From: Clostridium_AT radicumherbarum
GTDB taxonomy: Bacteria > Bacillota > Clostridia > Clostridiales > Clostridiaceae
Length of the DNA stretch: 64,000 bases
Reading direction: 5' to 3'
Assembly: GCF_045310525.1 (NCBI RefSeq)
Contig: NZ_JBJHZY010000001.1
Location: 1,956,666 to 2,020,665 of the forward strand
Part shown: positions 49,692 to 58,344 of the stretch, one piece after another
How the letters are laid out: every line of letters starts with the position of its first letter
How positions within the stretch are numbered: position 1 is the first letter of the stretch
Notes under the pieces: model-generated
The model's input: only the letters and a program-made list of their open reading frames with translations
What the model was told of the DNA's origin: nothing
Databases searched by the model: none
Translations under genes and position numbers: made by a program

Positions 49692-50561
49692 TTAAAATTC
49701 TCTTCTAAGAAGATAAATAGATAAATCTTTTAAATCCTTAGTATCATAAGGAATATTATCTAATAGGCTCAAACATTCTTCTGTAAGGGAGCTGCACATT
49801 TTCTTGCATTCATTCAGGCCAAAGGTTGTAATAAAATTTGTCTTATTATTTTCTTCATCACTATGTATGCTTTTGCCTACTAACCTTTCATCTCCTATTA
49901 CATTAAGTATATCATCCTTAATTTGAAATGCTAAACCTAATTTTTCTCCAAATTTATTTAATGTTTCTAATTCATCTGCATTGGCATTTCCGAGTAATGC
50001 ACCAGCTAATATTGAAGCCTTAATAAGAGCTCCAGTTTTTTTGCTGTGCATATATAGAAGCTCTTCATAAGAGATTTTTCTTCCTTCACTTAAAATATCA
50101 ACCACTTGACCGCCAATCATACCCTCTGCCCCAGAAGCCATGGATATCAAACTGCAAGCTTTAAGGGTCTTGTCGTCCTTTCCAAGGCAAAACTTAAACA
50201 TTAAATTCATTGCCTCATTTAAAAGAGCGTCTCCAGAAAGTACTGCAATTGCTTCTCCAAAGATCTTGTGATTAGTAGGTTTACCTCTTCTTAAATCGTC
50301 ATTATCCATACAGGGAAGATCGTCATGTATTAAAGAGTAGGTATGAATCATCTCAATTGCAGCAGCTACAGGCATAATATCTGAGTAGTTACCTTTAAAC
50401 ATATTATATGTTAATATAAAGAGCAGTGGCCTTATTCTCTTTCCTCCAATGCTTACACTATAATGCATTGCCTCATATATTTTTTTATTATAGTCATCAC
50501 TAGAAGCAAGGCAGCCTTCCATATAGGTTTCTATTTCATTTTTCAATGCATTAGTTTCCAT
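49692..50561 (-). CDS. ispA: Farnesyl/geranyl diphosphate synthase
   Basis: A 289-aa trans-prenyl synthase with the first Asp-rich motif in HDDLPCMDNDDLRRG near residue 80 and the second in QIKDDILNVIGD near 218. It makes the C15 (or C10-C20) diphosphates for quinones and undecaprenyl carriers. The two residues before the first DDxxD determine chain length; no prediction is made. It is the last gene of the nusB-folD-xseA-xseB-ispA operon, 2 nt from xseB. Confidence 0.93.
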   Translation of the reverse strand: METNALKNEIETYMEGCLASSDDYNKKIYEAMHYSVSIGGKRIRPLLFILTYNMFKGNYSDIMPVAAAIEMIHTYSLIHDDLPCMDNDDLRRGKPTNHKIFGEAIAVLSGDALLNEAMNLMFKFCLGKDDKTLKACSLISMASGAEGMIGGQVVDILSEGRKISYEELLYMHSKKTGALIKASILAGALLGNANADELETLNKFGEKLGLAFQIKDDILNVIGDERLVGKSIHSDEENNKTNFITTFGLNECKKMCSSLTEECLSLLDNIPYDTKDLKDLSIYLLRREF

Positions 50562-50563
50562 AG

Positions 50564-50785
50564 TTACTCCTCATTTAGTATAAAAATTTCTTCTTTGCCT
50601 TCCATAAGTATTTTGACCTTGCCTTCTGCTTCATTTAAGCTTTTATAAAGCTTATTACATAGATTAATGCCTTCTTCATAATATTTCATGGACTGCTCTA
50701 AAGTAAGCTGCTCACTATCCATAATATTAGAGATTTCTTCAAGTCTTTTCATCATTGTTTCAAAACTTTCATTTTTCTTAGGCAT
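50564..50785 (-). CDS. xseB: Exodeoxyribonuclease VII small subunit
   Basis: A 73-aa helical subunit (SFETMMKRLEEISNIMDSEQ; SMKYYEEGINLCNKLYK) that stimulates XseA. ATG 50785 has GGAGGG 6 nt upstream, so I drop the four-codon in-frame extension. It lies 12 nt downstream of xseA. Confidence 0.93.
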   Translation of the reverse strand: MPKKNESFETMMKRLEEISNIMDSEQLTLEQSMKYYEEGINLCNKLYKSLNEAEGKVKILMEGKEEIFILNEE

Positions 50786-50797
50786 ATTTCCCTCCAA

Positions 50798-52009
50798 TTA
50801 AATATCCTTATCTGATAAGCACTGAATTCGTGCTAAGGTGTTTCCGTCTTTTAGGCTTATCTTCACTTTTTCCTTTGTTTTTAATACCGATAATTCACTT
50901 ACAATATTGCCCTCTATGTCTTCAATTAAAGAATAGCCTTTATCAAGGACTTTAAGCGGATTATGAGCATTTAATATAGCATTCATTTTACTTAATTGTT
51001 CTTTGTCAGTTTGAAGTTTTGCTTTTATATTATGATTTAATTTATCTTTAAATCTATCTATTTGATTATATTGATTAATAATATAATTCATAGGATTATT
51101 TAATTCTAAAGTCTTATTTAAGCCATCAACTTTATTACTTAAAAATGTAAGATAAGAATTAATTGAGGATGATACTTTATTTTTATAGCTGCTTAGCATA
51201 ATTTCTATCTCCTTAGAACTAGGTATAGCTAATTCTGCAGCAGCTGATGGTGTAGAAGCTCTTTTATCAGAAACAAAGTCAGCTATCGTAAAATCAGTTT
51301 CATGTCCTATTCCTGAAATAGTAGGCTTCTTAGAATTATAAATTGCATATGCTAAATTTTCATTGTTAAAAGCCCAAAGTTCTTCAATGGAACCTCCGCC
51401 TCTAGCTAAAATTATAAGATCTAAATCCTCTATACTGTTAAAATAGTCAATACCCCTTATAATGTCCTCACTGGCATTAAGCCCTTGTACTAAAGCAGGA
51501 TAAAGCAGCATATCTGTGGAAGCATTTCTTCTTCTTGAAACATTAATTATATCTCGTATAGCTGCCCCAGTAGGTGATGTAATTACTCCAACCCTCTTTG
51601 GATACTTGGGTATAGCTTTTTTATGCCTCACATCAAATAATCCTAATGCCTCAAGTTTATTTTTTAATTCTTCATATTTAATGTATAGTTCTCCTAAACC
51701 AACTTGAGACATTTCCTCACAATAAAGCTGATAAGTACCATCCTTTTCATAAACAGATACCCTTCCTTTAACAATAACAGCCTCACCATCTTTTGGCATA
51801 AATTTAAGGGTGCTGGCATGGCTTCTAAACATTATACAGTTTATTTTACTGCTTTCATCCTTTAAGGAAAAATATATATGTCCACTTGAATGGAGTTTAA
51901 AATTTGAAATTTCACCTTTAATGTTTAAATTATTTAATATAAAATCAGAATCCATTGTCTTTTTTATATAATTATTAAGTGCAGATACAGATAAGGTTTT
52001 AATAAACAT
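50798..52009 (-). CDS. xseA: Exodeoxyribonuclease VII large subunit
   Basis: A 403-aa nuclease subunit that degrades single-stranded DNA into oligonucleotides. The OB-fold at the N-terminus (VSALNNYIKK; IKGEISNFKLHSSGHIYFSLKD) precedes the catalytic region with RVGVITSPTGAAIRDI, LARGGGSIEELWAFN and SGIGHETDFTIADFVSDKRASTPSAAAE in pattern. I start at ATG 52009, 11 nt before the folD stop, since translation is likely coupled to folD. Confidence 0.94.
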   Translation of the reverse strand: MFIKTLSVSALNNYIKKTMDSDFILNNLNIKGEISNFKLHSSGHIYFSLKDESSKINCIMFRSHASTLKFMPKDGEAVIVKGRVSVYEKDGTYQLYCEEMSQVGLGELYIKYEELKNKLEALGLFDVRHKKAIPKYPKRVGVITSPTGAAIRDIINVSRRRNASTDMLLYPALVQGLNASEDIIRGIDYFNSIEDLDLIILARGGGSIEELWAFNNENLAYAIYNSKKPTISGIGHETDFTIADFVSDKRASTPSAAAELAIPSSKEIEIMLSSYKNKVSSSINSYLTFLSNKVDGLNKTLELNNPMNYIINQYNQIDRFKDKLNHNIKAKLQTDKEQLSKMNAILNAHNPLKVLDKGYSLIEDIEGNIVSELSVLKTKEKVKISLKDGNTLARIQCLSDKDI

Positions 52010-52847
52010 TTTTCTTAGAAGCCTCACAAGCATTTTTTATTAAAATAGTAGTAGTTAGTGCGCCAACACCACCAGGAACAGGCGTTATATATACATCTTT
52101 TTCAATTATACTGTTAAATTGTACATCTCCTGTTATCTTTCCTTCTACCATACTGGTGCCAACATCAATTACAACTGCTCCATCTTTTACAAATTCTTCA
52201 GAAACGAAGCCTGGCTTCCCTAATGCACATACTAGAATATCTGCATTTTTGCATATATCCTTAATGTTTTTAGTTTTTGAATGGCATATGGTCACAGTAG
52301 CGTTTTCCTTCAACAATAGCTGTGCAACAGGTTTTCCAACAATATTACTTCTGCCTATTACCACTGCATTCTTTCCTTCTATACTCACCCCTGTACTTTT
52401 TATAAGATGAATTATACTTTGCGGCGTACATGGAACAAAACATTCATCACCTTTATAAAACTTGCCCATATTAATATCAGTAAGTCCATCTACGTCTTTT
52501 TCAAAGCTTATTTTTGAAGTAACTACTTTTTCATTAATATGCTTTGGTAGTGGTAACTGTAAAATTAGTCCATCTACATCCTTTGAATTGTTTAATTCTT
52601 CTATAACATTTATTAATTCAGCTTCAGAAGTACTTTCTTCAAGCTCTATAAGCTTATACAAAACTCCTAATTGGTCACATAACTTACGCTGATTATTACA
52701 ATAAAATATGGAACCTCCGTCTTTTCCAACAAGTATAGCAGTTAAGCAAGGTAGCCTTTTATTTTCTTCCTTTTTCTTTAAAACAAAGTTTTTAATTTCC
52801 TCTTTAAGTTTTGCTGCTTCTGCTTTTCCATCAATTATTTTCCCCAT
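51999..52847 (-). CDS. folD: Methylenetetrahydrofolate dehydrogenase/cyclohydrolase
   Basis: A 282-aa bifunctional enzyme interconverting methylene-, methenyl- and formyl-THF. Motifs are YCNNQRKLCDQLGV (Tyr and Lys region; Tyr48-type), VDGLILQLPLPKHIN, VIGRSNIVGKPVAQLLL and ITPVPGGVGALTTTILI. Length is typical. It lies between nusB and xseA; in an anaerobe it also supports the acetyl-CoA pathway if present. Confidence 0.95.
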   Translation of the reverse strand: MGKIIDGKAEAAKLKEEIKNFVLKKKEENKRLPCLTAILVGKDGGSIFYCNNQRKLCDQLGVLYKLIELEESTSEAELINVIEELNNSKDVDGLILQLPLPKHINEKVVTSKISFEKDVDGLTDINMGKFYKGDECFVPCTPQSIIHLIKSTGVSIEGKNAVVIGRSNIVGKPVAQLLLKENATVTICHSKTKNIKDICKNADILVCALGKPGFVSEEFVKDGAVVIDVGTSMVEGKITGDVQFNSIIEKDVYITPVPGGVGALTTTILIKNACEASKKNVY

Positions 52848-52869
52848 GATATAACCCCCTTGTATTTCC

Positions 52870-53280
52870 TTAAATATTTGTTTCCTTATTTATATTATCG
52901 AGAACTCCGTTGATAAATTGAAAAGATTTATCATCTGAGTATTTCTTTGCAAGTTCAATGCCTTCGTTTACTGAAACCTTATTTGGAATATCAGCTTCAT
53001 ACATTATTTCATATGTACAAATTCTTAAAATTGCTAAATCAATCTTAGATAATCTGCTTATTTTCCAATTTACTAAATATTTTTCAATTTTTTTATCTAT
53101 TGCTTCGCTATTTTCTTGTATACCTTTAAGTGTGTTTGTTATGTATTCAAAATCAATTTCTTTTAGGTCCTCTTCAGTGTTTTCCTTATAGTTATCTAAA
53201 ATGTCATTAAAGTTTCCCTTGTTTATTGACATTTCAAACTGCAGCGCCATGGCAATTTCCCTAGACCTTCTTCTGTTCAT
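52870..53280 (-). CDS. nusB: Transcription antitermination factor NusB
   Basis: A 136-aa all-helical RNA-binding protein that joins NusE in rRNA antitermination complexes. Blocks are MNRRRSREIAMALQFEMSIN, LAILRICTYEIMYEADIPNK in pattern and SVNEGIELAKKYSDDKSFQF. Its Shine-Dalgarno (AGGAGG at 53293-53288) lies inside a tandem repeat. First gene of the nusB-folD-xseA-xseB-ispA operon. Confidence 0.95.
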   Translation of the reverse strand: MNRRRSREIAMALQFEMSINKGNFNDILDNYKENTEEDLKEIDFEYITNTLKGIQENSEAIDKKIEKYLVNWKISRLSKIDLAILRICTYEIMYEADIPNKVSVNEGIELAKKYSDDKSFQFINGVLDNINKETNI

Positions 53281-53287
53281 TTAATTT

Positions 53288-53523
53288 CCTCCTATTGTCG
53301 GAACACTGAGTAATTTAAGATTACTCACTCCCGCTCGCAAATTACTCGTTAAAGCCCATTTAGGGCTTTAACCTCCTATTGTCGGAACACTGAGTAATTT
53401 AAGATTACTCACTCCCGCTCGCACACTGGGTAGTCTAGCTTGCCAATTGCTCATCGGCAGACTACCCGTAGAAGCCCATTTAGGGCTTCTACCTCGTTAA
53501 AGCTCATTTAGGGCTTTTACCTC
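53288..53523. repeat. Modular tandem-repeat region upstream of nusB
   Basis: A 52-bp sequence is repeated exactly at 53288-53339 and 53372-53423, each starting CCTCCTATTGTCGG (on the minus strand it ends in an AGGAGG Shine-Dalgarno). A second module, AAGC(C/T)CATTTAGGGCTT, occurs at about 53352-53368, 53472-53488 and 53500-53516 and forms hairpins. A third hairpin, GGGTAGTCT...AGACTACCC, spans 53428-53467. The region is more GC-rich than its surroundings. Confidence 0.85.
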
Positions 53524-53640
53524 CTAAAACTGCTATAATAATACCAATTAAATATATTATTCTATATTTGAATTATTATCAAGTTAAATATTATTATACA
53601 ATTATATAAGGCAACCTTCAATTATAATAAAATATTTAAT
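53524..53640. other. AT-rich spacer
   Basis: Between the nusB repeat region and the Asp23 terminator. It probably contains the nusB operon promoter; no clear -35/-10 pair was picked out. Confidence 0.35.
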
Positions 53641-53708
53641 AAAAATGGCACCCATATTTTATGACTTATTAAATCAATAAGTCTTAAAATATGGATGCCA
53701 TTAGTAAT
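53641..53708 (-). terminator. Terminator of the spoIIIA/Asp23 transcript
   Basis: AATGGCACCCATATTTTATG... (53644 on) pairs with 53677-53702 over about 27 positions with two mismatches. The minus side is followed by TTTTTATT. The base AATGGCA(C/T)CC resembles the terminator at 14059-14124. Confidence 0.8.
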
Positions 53709-53711
53709 TCA

Positions 53712-54104
53712 TTATTCCTCTACTTCTTCTTGCTTTTCATCAGGTTTTGGAATTAAAACATTTTGAACATGTATATTTACAGCAGATACCACAAGCCCTG
53801 TCAAAGCTTCAACGGTTTTCTTTACATTTTCTTGAACTTGTTTACCTACCTCAGGTATTTTAAAACCATATTCAACAACTACATATAAATCTATAGCTGC
53901 GCTATTTTCTCCAACATTGACTTTAACACCCTTTGATAAATTCTTTTTGCCAGTTAATATTTGAGTTATTCCTCCAACAAGGTTTGCACTCATGCCAGCA
54001 ATTCCTTTTATCTCAGCAGCAGCTAATCCAGCTATAACCCCAACAACCTCATCGGATATTTTTACAATACCCATATTCATCTCGTCTTGAAAATTCTCTT
54101 CCAT
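53712..54104 (-). CDS. Asp23/Gls24 family envelope stress protein
   Basis: A 130-aa protein of the Asp23 family (GIVKISDEVVGVIAGLAAAE, KGVKVNVGENSAAIDLYVVV, PEVGKQVQENVKKTVE). The position between spoIIIAH and nusB is conserved in Firmicutes. ATG 54104 has GGGGGT 7 nt upstream, so the nine-codon in-frame extension is dropped. The role is envelope-related by family; no detail is available here. Confidence 0.9.
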   Translation of the reverse strand: MEENFQDEMNMGIVKISDEVVGVIAGLAAAEIKGIAGMSANLVGGITQILTGKKNLSKGVKVNVGENSAAIDLYVVVEYGFKIPEVGKQVQENVKKTVEALTGLVVSAVNIHVQNVLIPKPDEKQEEVEE

Positions 54105-54181
54105 TTCAGTACCCCCTTGCTTAAAAAGCAATAGTTTTATCTTAGGTACATTATATCAAAAGTATATTAATTTTACAAATA

Positions 54182-54661
54182 CTATTGTTTTTGCTCAATT
54201 TCAACATCTTTTATTTTAGTTATTCCTAAAACTACATTTTTAATATCTTTGATTTGTTTATCAGTGAGCTTGTCTTTTGTTTTAACATAAACATTAACTT
54301 TACCATCTGATATTTGGCAGAAAGAATCGTCATAGCCTTTTCCTTTTAGTTGTCCTTCAATTTTTACTTCATTTTCTGTATTAGTTGTGAGTGCCTTTAA
54401 TTGAGAGATCATCGCATCCTTATATTCCTTTGCAGCATCTTTGTCATCAATAATGGTTTGATATGTAGGCATCATTTTTGCATTAACTGTATCCCTGTTT
54501 AGTCTTTGTTCTGTATAAAAGTCCCCCTTATCATTTGCTGAAGCATTAGTAATTTCGCTAGAATCTACATATAAAGGGCTATTTACCCTTGTAGCAAGAA
54601 CACCTGCACATACTATTAGTACTAATAAAGTGGCAATAATAAAAGCTTGTTTCTTATTCAT
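54182..54661 (-). CDS. spoIIIAH: Stage III sporulation protein AH
   Basis: A 159-aa mother-cell membrane protein with one N-terminal helix (about 6-23) and an extracytoplasmic ring-building domain. It pairs with SpoIIQ of the forespore to form the channel linking the two cells, although many clostridia use other partners. ATG 54661 has GGGAGG 6-7 nt upstream. Last of the eight spoIIIA genes. Confidence 0.93.
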   Translation of the reverse strand: MNKKQAFIIATLLVLIVCAGVLATRVNSPLYVDSSEITNASANDKGDFYTEQRLNRDTVNAKMMPTYQTIIDDKDAAKEYKDAMISQLKALTTNTENEVKIEGQLKGKGYDDSFCQISDGKVNVYVKTKDKLTDKQIKDIKNVVLGITKIKDVEIEQKQ

Positions 54662-54719
54662 TTTTATTCCTCCCATCAATCTTTCTAGTGAATTATATGA
54701 TTCTCCATTATAATTTATT

Positions 54720-55364
54720 CTACTTTTTCATTGGGTAAACACTAACTTTATCAGCACCAATGTTGAATAATCTCGTTACAGCCTGTGTAATTTCTAGTTG
54801 TACAACCTTCTCTTTTGCCCCGTCAGCAACTACAATTACACCTACTATCTTTGGCTTGTTTGTTTTTATAATAAGTGGTGCACTCTTAGATCCATCATTT
54901 GTAACTACAACAGTGCTTCCATTATTGTCTTGAGTTGTATCTCTAGTGCCGCCGCTTGTGTCTCTTTCCTTTGTGTTGCTTTTAGAATCAGTAACATTAA
55001 CTGCAGGAACTTGTTCTTCACTTCCATCTATGTTAAGCATAACTTTTACTCTTCCAACCCCATCAATATTTTCTAATACAGCTTTTAACTCATTCTGAAC
55101 TGCAACTTCGTAATCATGGGTAGTTGTACTTACAGCTGAAATATCTTGATTTTGCTTATTTTGATTGCTAGCTGAAGTGGTTGCTGCACTTTTAAAAATA
55201 TCTGTACCAAGAACAGCCAAAATACAAACTAAGATAACAGCTAAACATCCAATTAATAAATTAGGTAATTTATTTTTATTTTTTTTTGGCTCATTACTTT
55301 CAGGTGTATTAAATATTTTTTTAAGTTCATTATAAATATTTTCTAGAAACTTATGTATATCCAT
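54720..55364 (-). CDS. spoIIIAG: Stage III sporulation protein AG
   Basis: A 214-aa membrane protein with one helix (about 36-54), a Ser/Thr/Asn-rich linker and a secretin-like ring-building domain (YEVAVQNELKAVLENIDGVG, PKIVGVIVVADGAKEKVVQL in pattern). It forms a large ring in the mother cell-forespore channel. An insertion rich in Asp/Thr/Gly (about 125-150) interrupts the domain, as in homologues. Confidence 0.94.
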   Translation of the reverse strand: MDIHKFLENIYNELKKIFNTPESNEPKKNKNKLPNLLIGCLAVILVCILAVLGTDIFKSAATTSASNQNKQNQDISAVSTTTHDYEVAVQNELKAVLENIDGVGRVKVMLNIDGSEEQVPAVNVTDSKSNTKERDTSGGTRDTTQDNNGSTVVVTNDGSKSAPLIIKTNKPKIVGVIVVADGAKEKVVQLEITQAVTRLFNIGADKVSVYPMKK

Positions 55365-55386
55365 GGTTTACCCCCCCCTTTATTTT

Positions 55387-55974
55387 TCACAACTTGTAAA
55401 TCTCTATAGCATCACTTTGTAGTTTTAATTCTTTGCTTAAAAATTCCTTAACTAGTCTGCTTCTTTCATCATTTAAAGTTTGCGAAGCCTCATTAATATT
55501 TCCTTTGGTACTAATAACAACTTTCTTAATTAAATCTATGCTCCCATCCTTAATTCCAACCTTAAGGCTTTTTATATATGCACTGTCATTATCATTTTCG
55601 TAATCTACTACAGCCTCAACTTTATAGGAATTATTCGGGAAACTTTCTTTAAGTTTATTTTCCACAGCTTTTTCAACGTTTAATTTAAAAGTGCTTAAGG
55701 TATTTGTCATAATATCCTTTTTATATTGATCCGAATTACCTTCATAACTTTTTTCATCCATATATGTAACCGCCTTCGTTACATATGTATTTATATCAAA
55801 TTCCTTGTTAAACACCTTTAAAATAGGATTTATTAATACAGTTATTAATATGAGACCTAAAACAAACTTTACATATTTTCTAAATCCGTTATTAGGCAGC
55901 AGCATCTCAACTGCAGTCATGAAAATAACAATAGTGCAAATGCTTATAATCCAAGTTCTTAATTCTCCTAACAT
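55387..55974 (-). CDS. spoIIIAF: Stage III sporulation protein AF
   Basis: A 195-aa protein with two N-terminal membrane helices (about 6-24 and 34-53) and a soluble domain (residues 80-195) with the YscJ/FliF-like ring-building pattern. It is a component of the SpoIIIA-SpoIIQ feeding-tube complex. ATG 55974 lies 81 nt beyond the spoIIIAE stop, the largest gap in the operon. Confidence 0.93.
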   Translation of the reverse strand: MLGELRTWIISICTIVIFMTAVEMLLPNNGFRKYVKFVLGLILITVLINPILKVFNKEFDINTYVTKAVTYMDEKSYEGNSDQYKKDIMTNTLSTFKLNVEKAVENKLKESFPNNSYKVEAVVDYENDNDSAYIKSLKVGIKDGSIDLIKKVVISTKGNINEASQTLNDERSRLVKEFLSKELKLQSDAIEIYKL

Positions 55975-56055
55975 AGTTACACCTACTTACTTTAAAATTT
56001 TTTAGTATCATCACCATCCTTATATAATCATTTAGCGCATATTTATTAATACTAC

Positions 56056-57207
56056 TTACCCACCTATCATCATTTTTCCCGCAGAAGCAATTATAGCTAC
56101 CATTATAAAAAACATAGTTGAAACACTTATGACACAGGACATTACTAATAGAAGAGAATCTCCTACTGAAGAAATACAATCTGTAAGTTTGCTGTCACTA
56201 ATTGGTTCTATTATTGCCGCGGTCAATTTATATAAAAGAGCCATTATTAATAGCTTAATTATTGGAAATATTACAATGGCTAAAATAATAATAAGTCCTA
56301 GTCCGCTTAATGCATTTTTAAGTAGCAAAGAATAACCTGCTACCGTGCTGACAGCGTCAGAAAAGGCCTTACCAACTATAGGAACAAAATTATCAATTGC
56401 ATATTTAGCTGTTTTAACTGTTACTTGGTCGATAGTTTTAGAAGTAATTCCTCGAATGGTTAAAATTCCTATGAATACAGTAACTAATATACCTTGTGCC
56501 CATAGTGCAATTTGATTTAATAGTTTAGTTAATTTATCTAACTTAAATTCATTAGTTAAACTATTTACAAACTGAAGTACAAAACCCATAAATATAAGAG
56601 GTATTATTATGTCCACATAAAGTCGAATACTGATATTTATGGAAGCGATTATTATTGGATCCATCACTGCTGCTTCAGTGAAGCCACCTACACTTGCAAT
56701 TAGCATCATTAGTACTGGTATTAGTGCTGACATAAAGTCAGCAGTTTGATTCATGGCATTTTTTGCAACTTCAACAGCATCGTAGAAACCTTTCGATACT
56801 AAAACTATAATTAATGCAAAACATGCAAAATATGCTATACTTGATAATCCATCATCACTAAATGACCTATTTAAGTTATTTAATAGTGCGCATATAATTG
56901 CAATAATAATTAATATAGACATAGTTTTAAAGGTTGCTGTTACTTCTTTGAACAGATAAGAAATAATGGCCTTTATGACTTTACTAGTAGTGAACTTTCC
57001 ATCTCCTGTTTTCATAAACTCATTAACAAATTCTTTTGCATTTAAATCCTTTAAAACTTCATTTTGAGTTTTCATGTTTACAATATAATTGTATAAACCC
57101 TCAACCTGCGCTCCCTCACTTACTTGACTCCCTGCATCACCAGCGGCAGCTTGTACATTAAAAGGCAGCATCAGGATAATAAGTAAAACAAAAATTAATT
57201 TTTTCAT
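56056..57207 (-). CDS. spoIIIAE: Stage III sporulation protein AE
   Basis: A 383-aa membrane protein with a signal sequence (cleavage near VQAAAG) and about eight membrane segments. It resembles export-apparatus components and is required for sigma-G activity in the engulfed forespore. The blocks VKTAKYAIDNFVPIVGKAFSDAVSTVAGYS (split: YAIDNFVPIVGKAFSD) and AALIEPI-type late region are typical. Confidence 0.94.
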   Translation of the reverse strand: MKKLIFVLLIILMLPFNVQAAAGDAGSQVSEGAQVEGLYNYIVNMKTQNEVLKDLNAKEFVNEFMKTGDGKFTTSKVIKAIISYLFKEVTATFKTMSILIIIAIICALLNNLNRSFSDDGLSSIAYFACFALIIVLVSKGFYDAVEVAKNAMNQTADFMSALIPVLMMLIASVGGFTEAAVMDPIIIASINISIRLYVDIIIPLIFMGFVLQFVNSLTNEFKLDKLTKLLNQIALWAQGILVTVFIGILTIRGITSKTIDQVTVKTAKYAIDNFVPIVGKAFSDAVSTVAGYSLLLKNALSGLGLIIILAIVIFPIIKLLIMALLYKLTAAIIEPISDSKLTDCISSVGDSLLLVMSCVISVSTMFFIMVAIIASAGKMMIGG

Positions 57208-57217
57208 ATATTTACCT

Positions 57218-57601
57218 CTACATTATCTTTAGAATAGATTGCAATACTGCCATTAAAATAGGTATTGAAAGTCCTAATATTAATATTTTCCCAGCGAACT
57301 CCACCTTTGCTGCCAAGGTTCCTTCTCCTGCATCTTTGCAGATTTCACTAGCAAAGGATGCCAAGTATGCTATACCGAGAATCTTAAATATTATGTTTAA
57401 GTAAACATAATCAATATTTGCCTTTAGTGCTAATTGTTGAAGGAGTTGCAGTATAGCTGTGATCTTAGTCAGCATAAATAAGAATATTAGTATTCCAACT
57501 ATTGTACTAATTTGCACTGCTAGTGCTCCATTCTCATGTTTAATGATAACGACAATGGATAAAGCTATAAATACAAAAGCTACAATCTTAACTATCTCCA
57601 T
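57218..57601 (-). CDS. spoIIIAD: Stage III sporulation protein AD
   Basis: A 127-aa membrane protein with four hydrophobic segments (about 3-20, 27-46, 65-85, 102-122). It contains the conserved IAYLASFASEICKDAGEGTL. A small membrane component of the spoIIIA channel. It lies 10 nt after spoIIIAC. Confidence 0.94.
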   Translation of the reverse strand: MEIVKIVAFVFIALSIVVIIKHENGALAVQISTIVGILIFLFMLTKITAILQLLQQLALKANIDYVYLNIIFKILGIAYLASFASEICKDAGEGTLAAKVEFAGKILILGLSIPILMAVLQSILKIM

Positions 57602-57610
57602 AATAGCCTC

Positions 57611-57808
57611 CTAGAAGGTAAACATAGTTCTAACACTGCTGAATAATTGGGTTATCAGTGTTATCACCATTATTACCATTATTACAATTCCAGCCAAATA
57701 TGTAACAGTTGCTATATCATCTTTACCAGCGGCCCTCAATATTTTATCTAAAATCATTACGAATACAGCAAAGGCCCCAATTTTAAACAATAAACTTATA
57801 TCTAACAC
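57611..57808 (-). CDS. spoIIIAC: Stage III sporulation protein AC
   Basis: A 65-aa membrane protein with two helices. Its start is GTG, preceded by GGAGGTG. The core AVFVMILDKILRAAGKDDIA is the usual family block. It lies between spoIIIAB and AD. Confidence 0.94.
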   Translation of the reverse strand: MLDISLLFKIGAFAVFVMILDKILRAAGKDDIATVTYLAGIVIMVIMVITLITQLFSSVRTMFTF

Positions 57809-57819
57809 ATTTCCACCTC

Positions 57820-58338
57820 CTATAACAATACAATTACAATCATTGCACCAATACTAAAACCCAAATACCGATACAATTTTAAATTTTTATTCATAGTTTC
57901 TTCAGCAATATTTATCCTCTTTTTCAAATTAACTTTTAAAAGAGAAAAAATCTTTCGATGTCCTTCTATATCCGATTCTCCTAGAGATTTGGATAAATCT
58001 AGAATTACCTTCAAATCATCTGAATTTAAGTTAAGAGAATTAGCCTCATATTCTAAGCACTTTTTAAAAGCATTATATACGCTGTCAACTTCATTTTTGT
58101 ATAGAAGCTTGGATATTTTCTCAAAGATTTCTTTTACTGGACTCTCGCTTTTCTCTGATACACTATAAAGAGCTTCAGGAAGAGGTGTATGTGTATATTC
58201 AATTTCATTTTCTAATTGACCTAAGGATCTCTCAAATTCATTTAGCTGCTTTACTCTTTTTCTAAAACCCTCTGCATAGACAAAACCAGCTATTGTAGAG
58301 GTAGCTAATATAATAAAACAACTTAAAAATTTAATCAT
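57820..58338 (-). CDS. spoIIIAB: Stage III sporulation protein AB
   Basis: A 172-aa protein with membrane helices at both ends and a helical bundle in between (FRKRVKQLNEFERSLGQLEN, EIEYTHTPLPEALYSVSE). It resembles type II secretion F subunits and likely anchors the AA ATPase at the channel. It lies 6 nt after spoIIIAA. Confidence 0.94.
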   Translation of the reverse strand: MIKFLSCFIILATSTIAGFVYAEGFRKRVKQLNEFERSLGQLENEIEYTHTPLPEALYSVSEKSESPVKEIFEKISKLLYKNEVDSVYNAFKKCLEYEANSLNLNSDDLKVILDLSKSLGESDIEGHRKIFSLLKVNLKKRINIAEETMNKNLKLYRYLGFSIGAMIVIVLL

Positions 58339-58344
58339 ATTATC

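Noticed and set aside
53288..53423. Repeat-spacer look that could suggest a CRISPR array
   Set aside because: Only two long copies with a spacer that itself contains repeated hairpin modules, no cas genes, and the repeat carries a ribosome-binding site.
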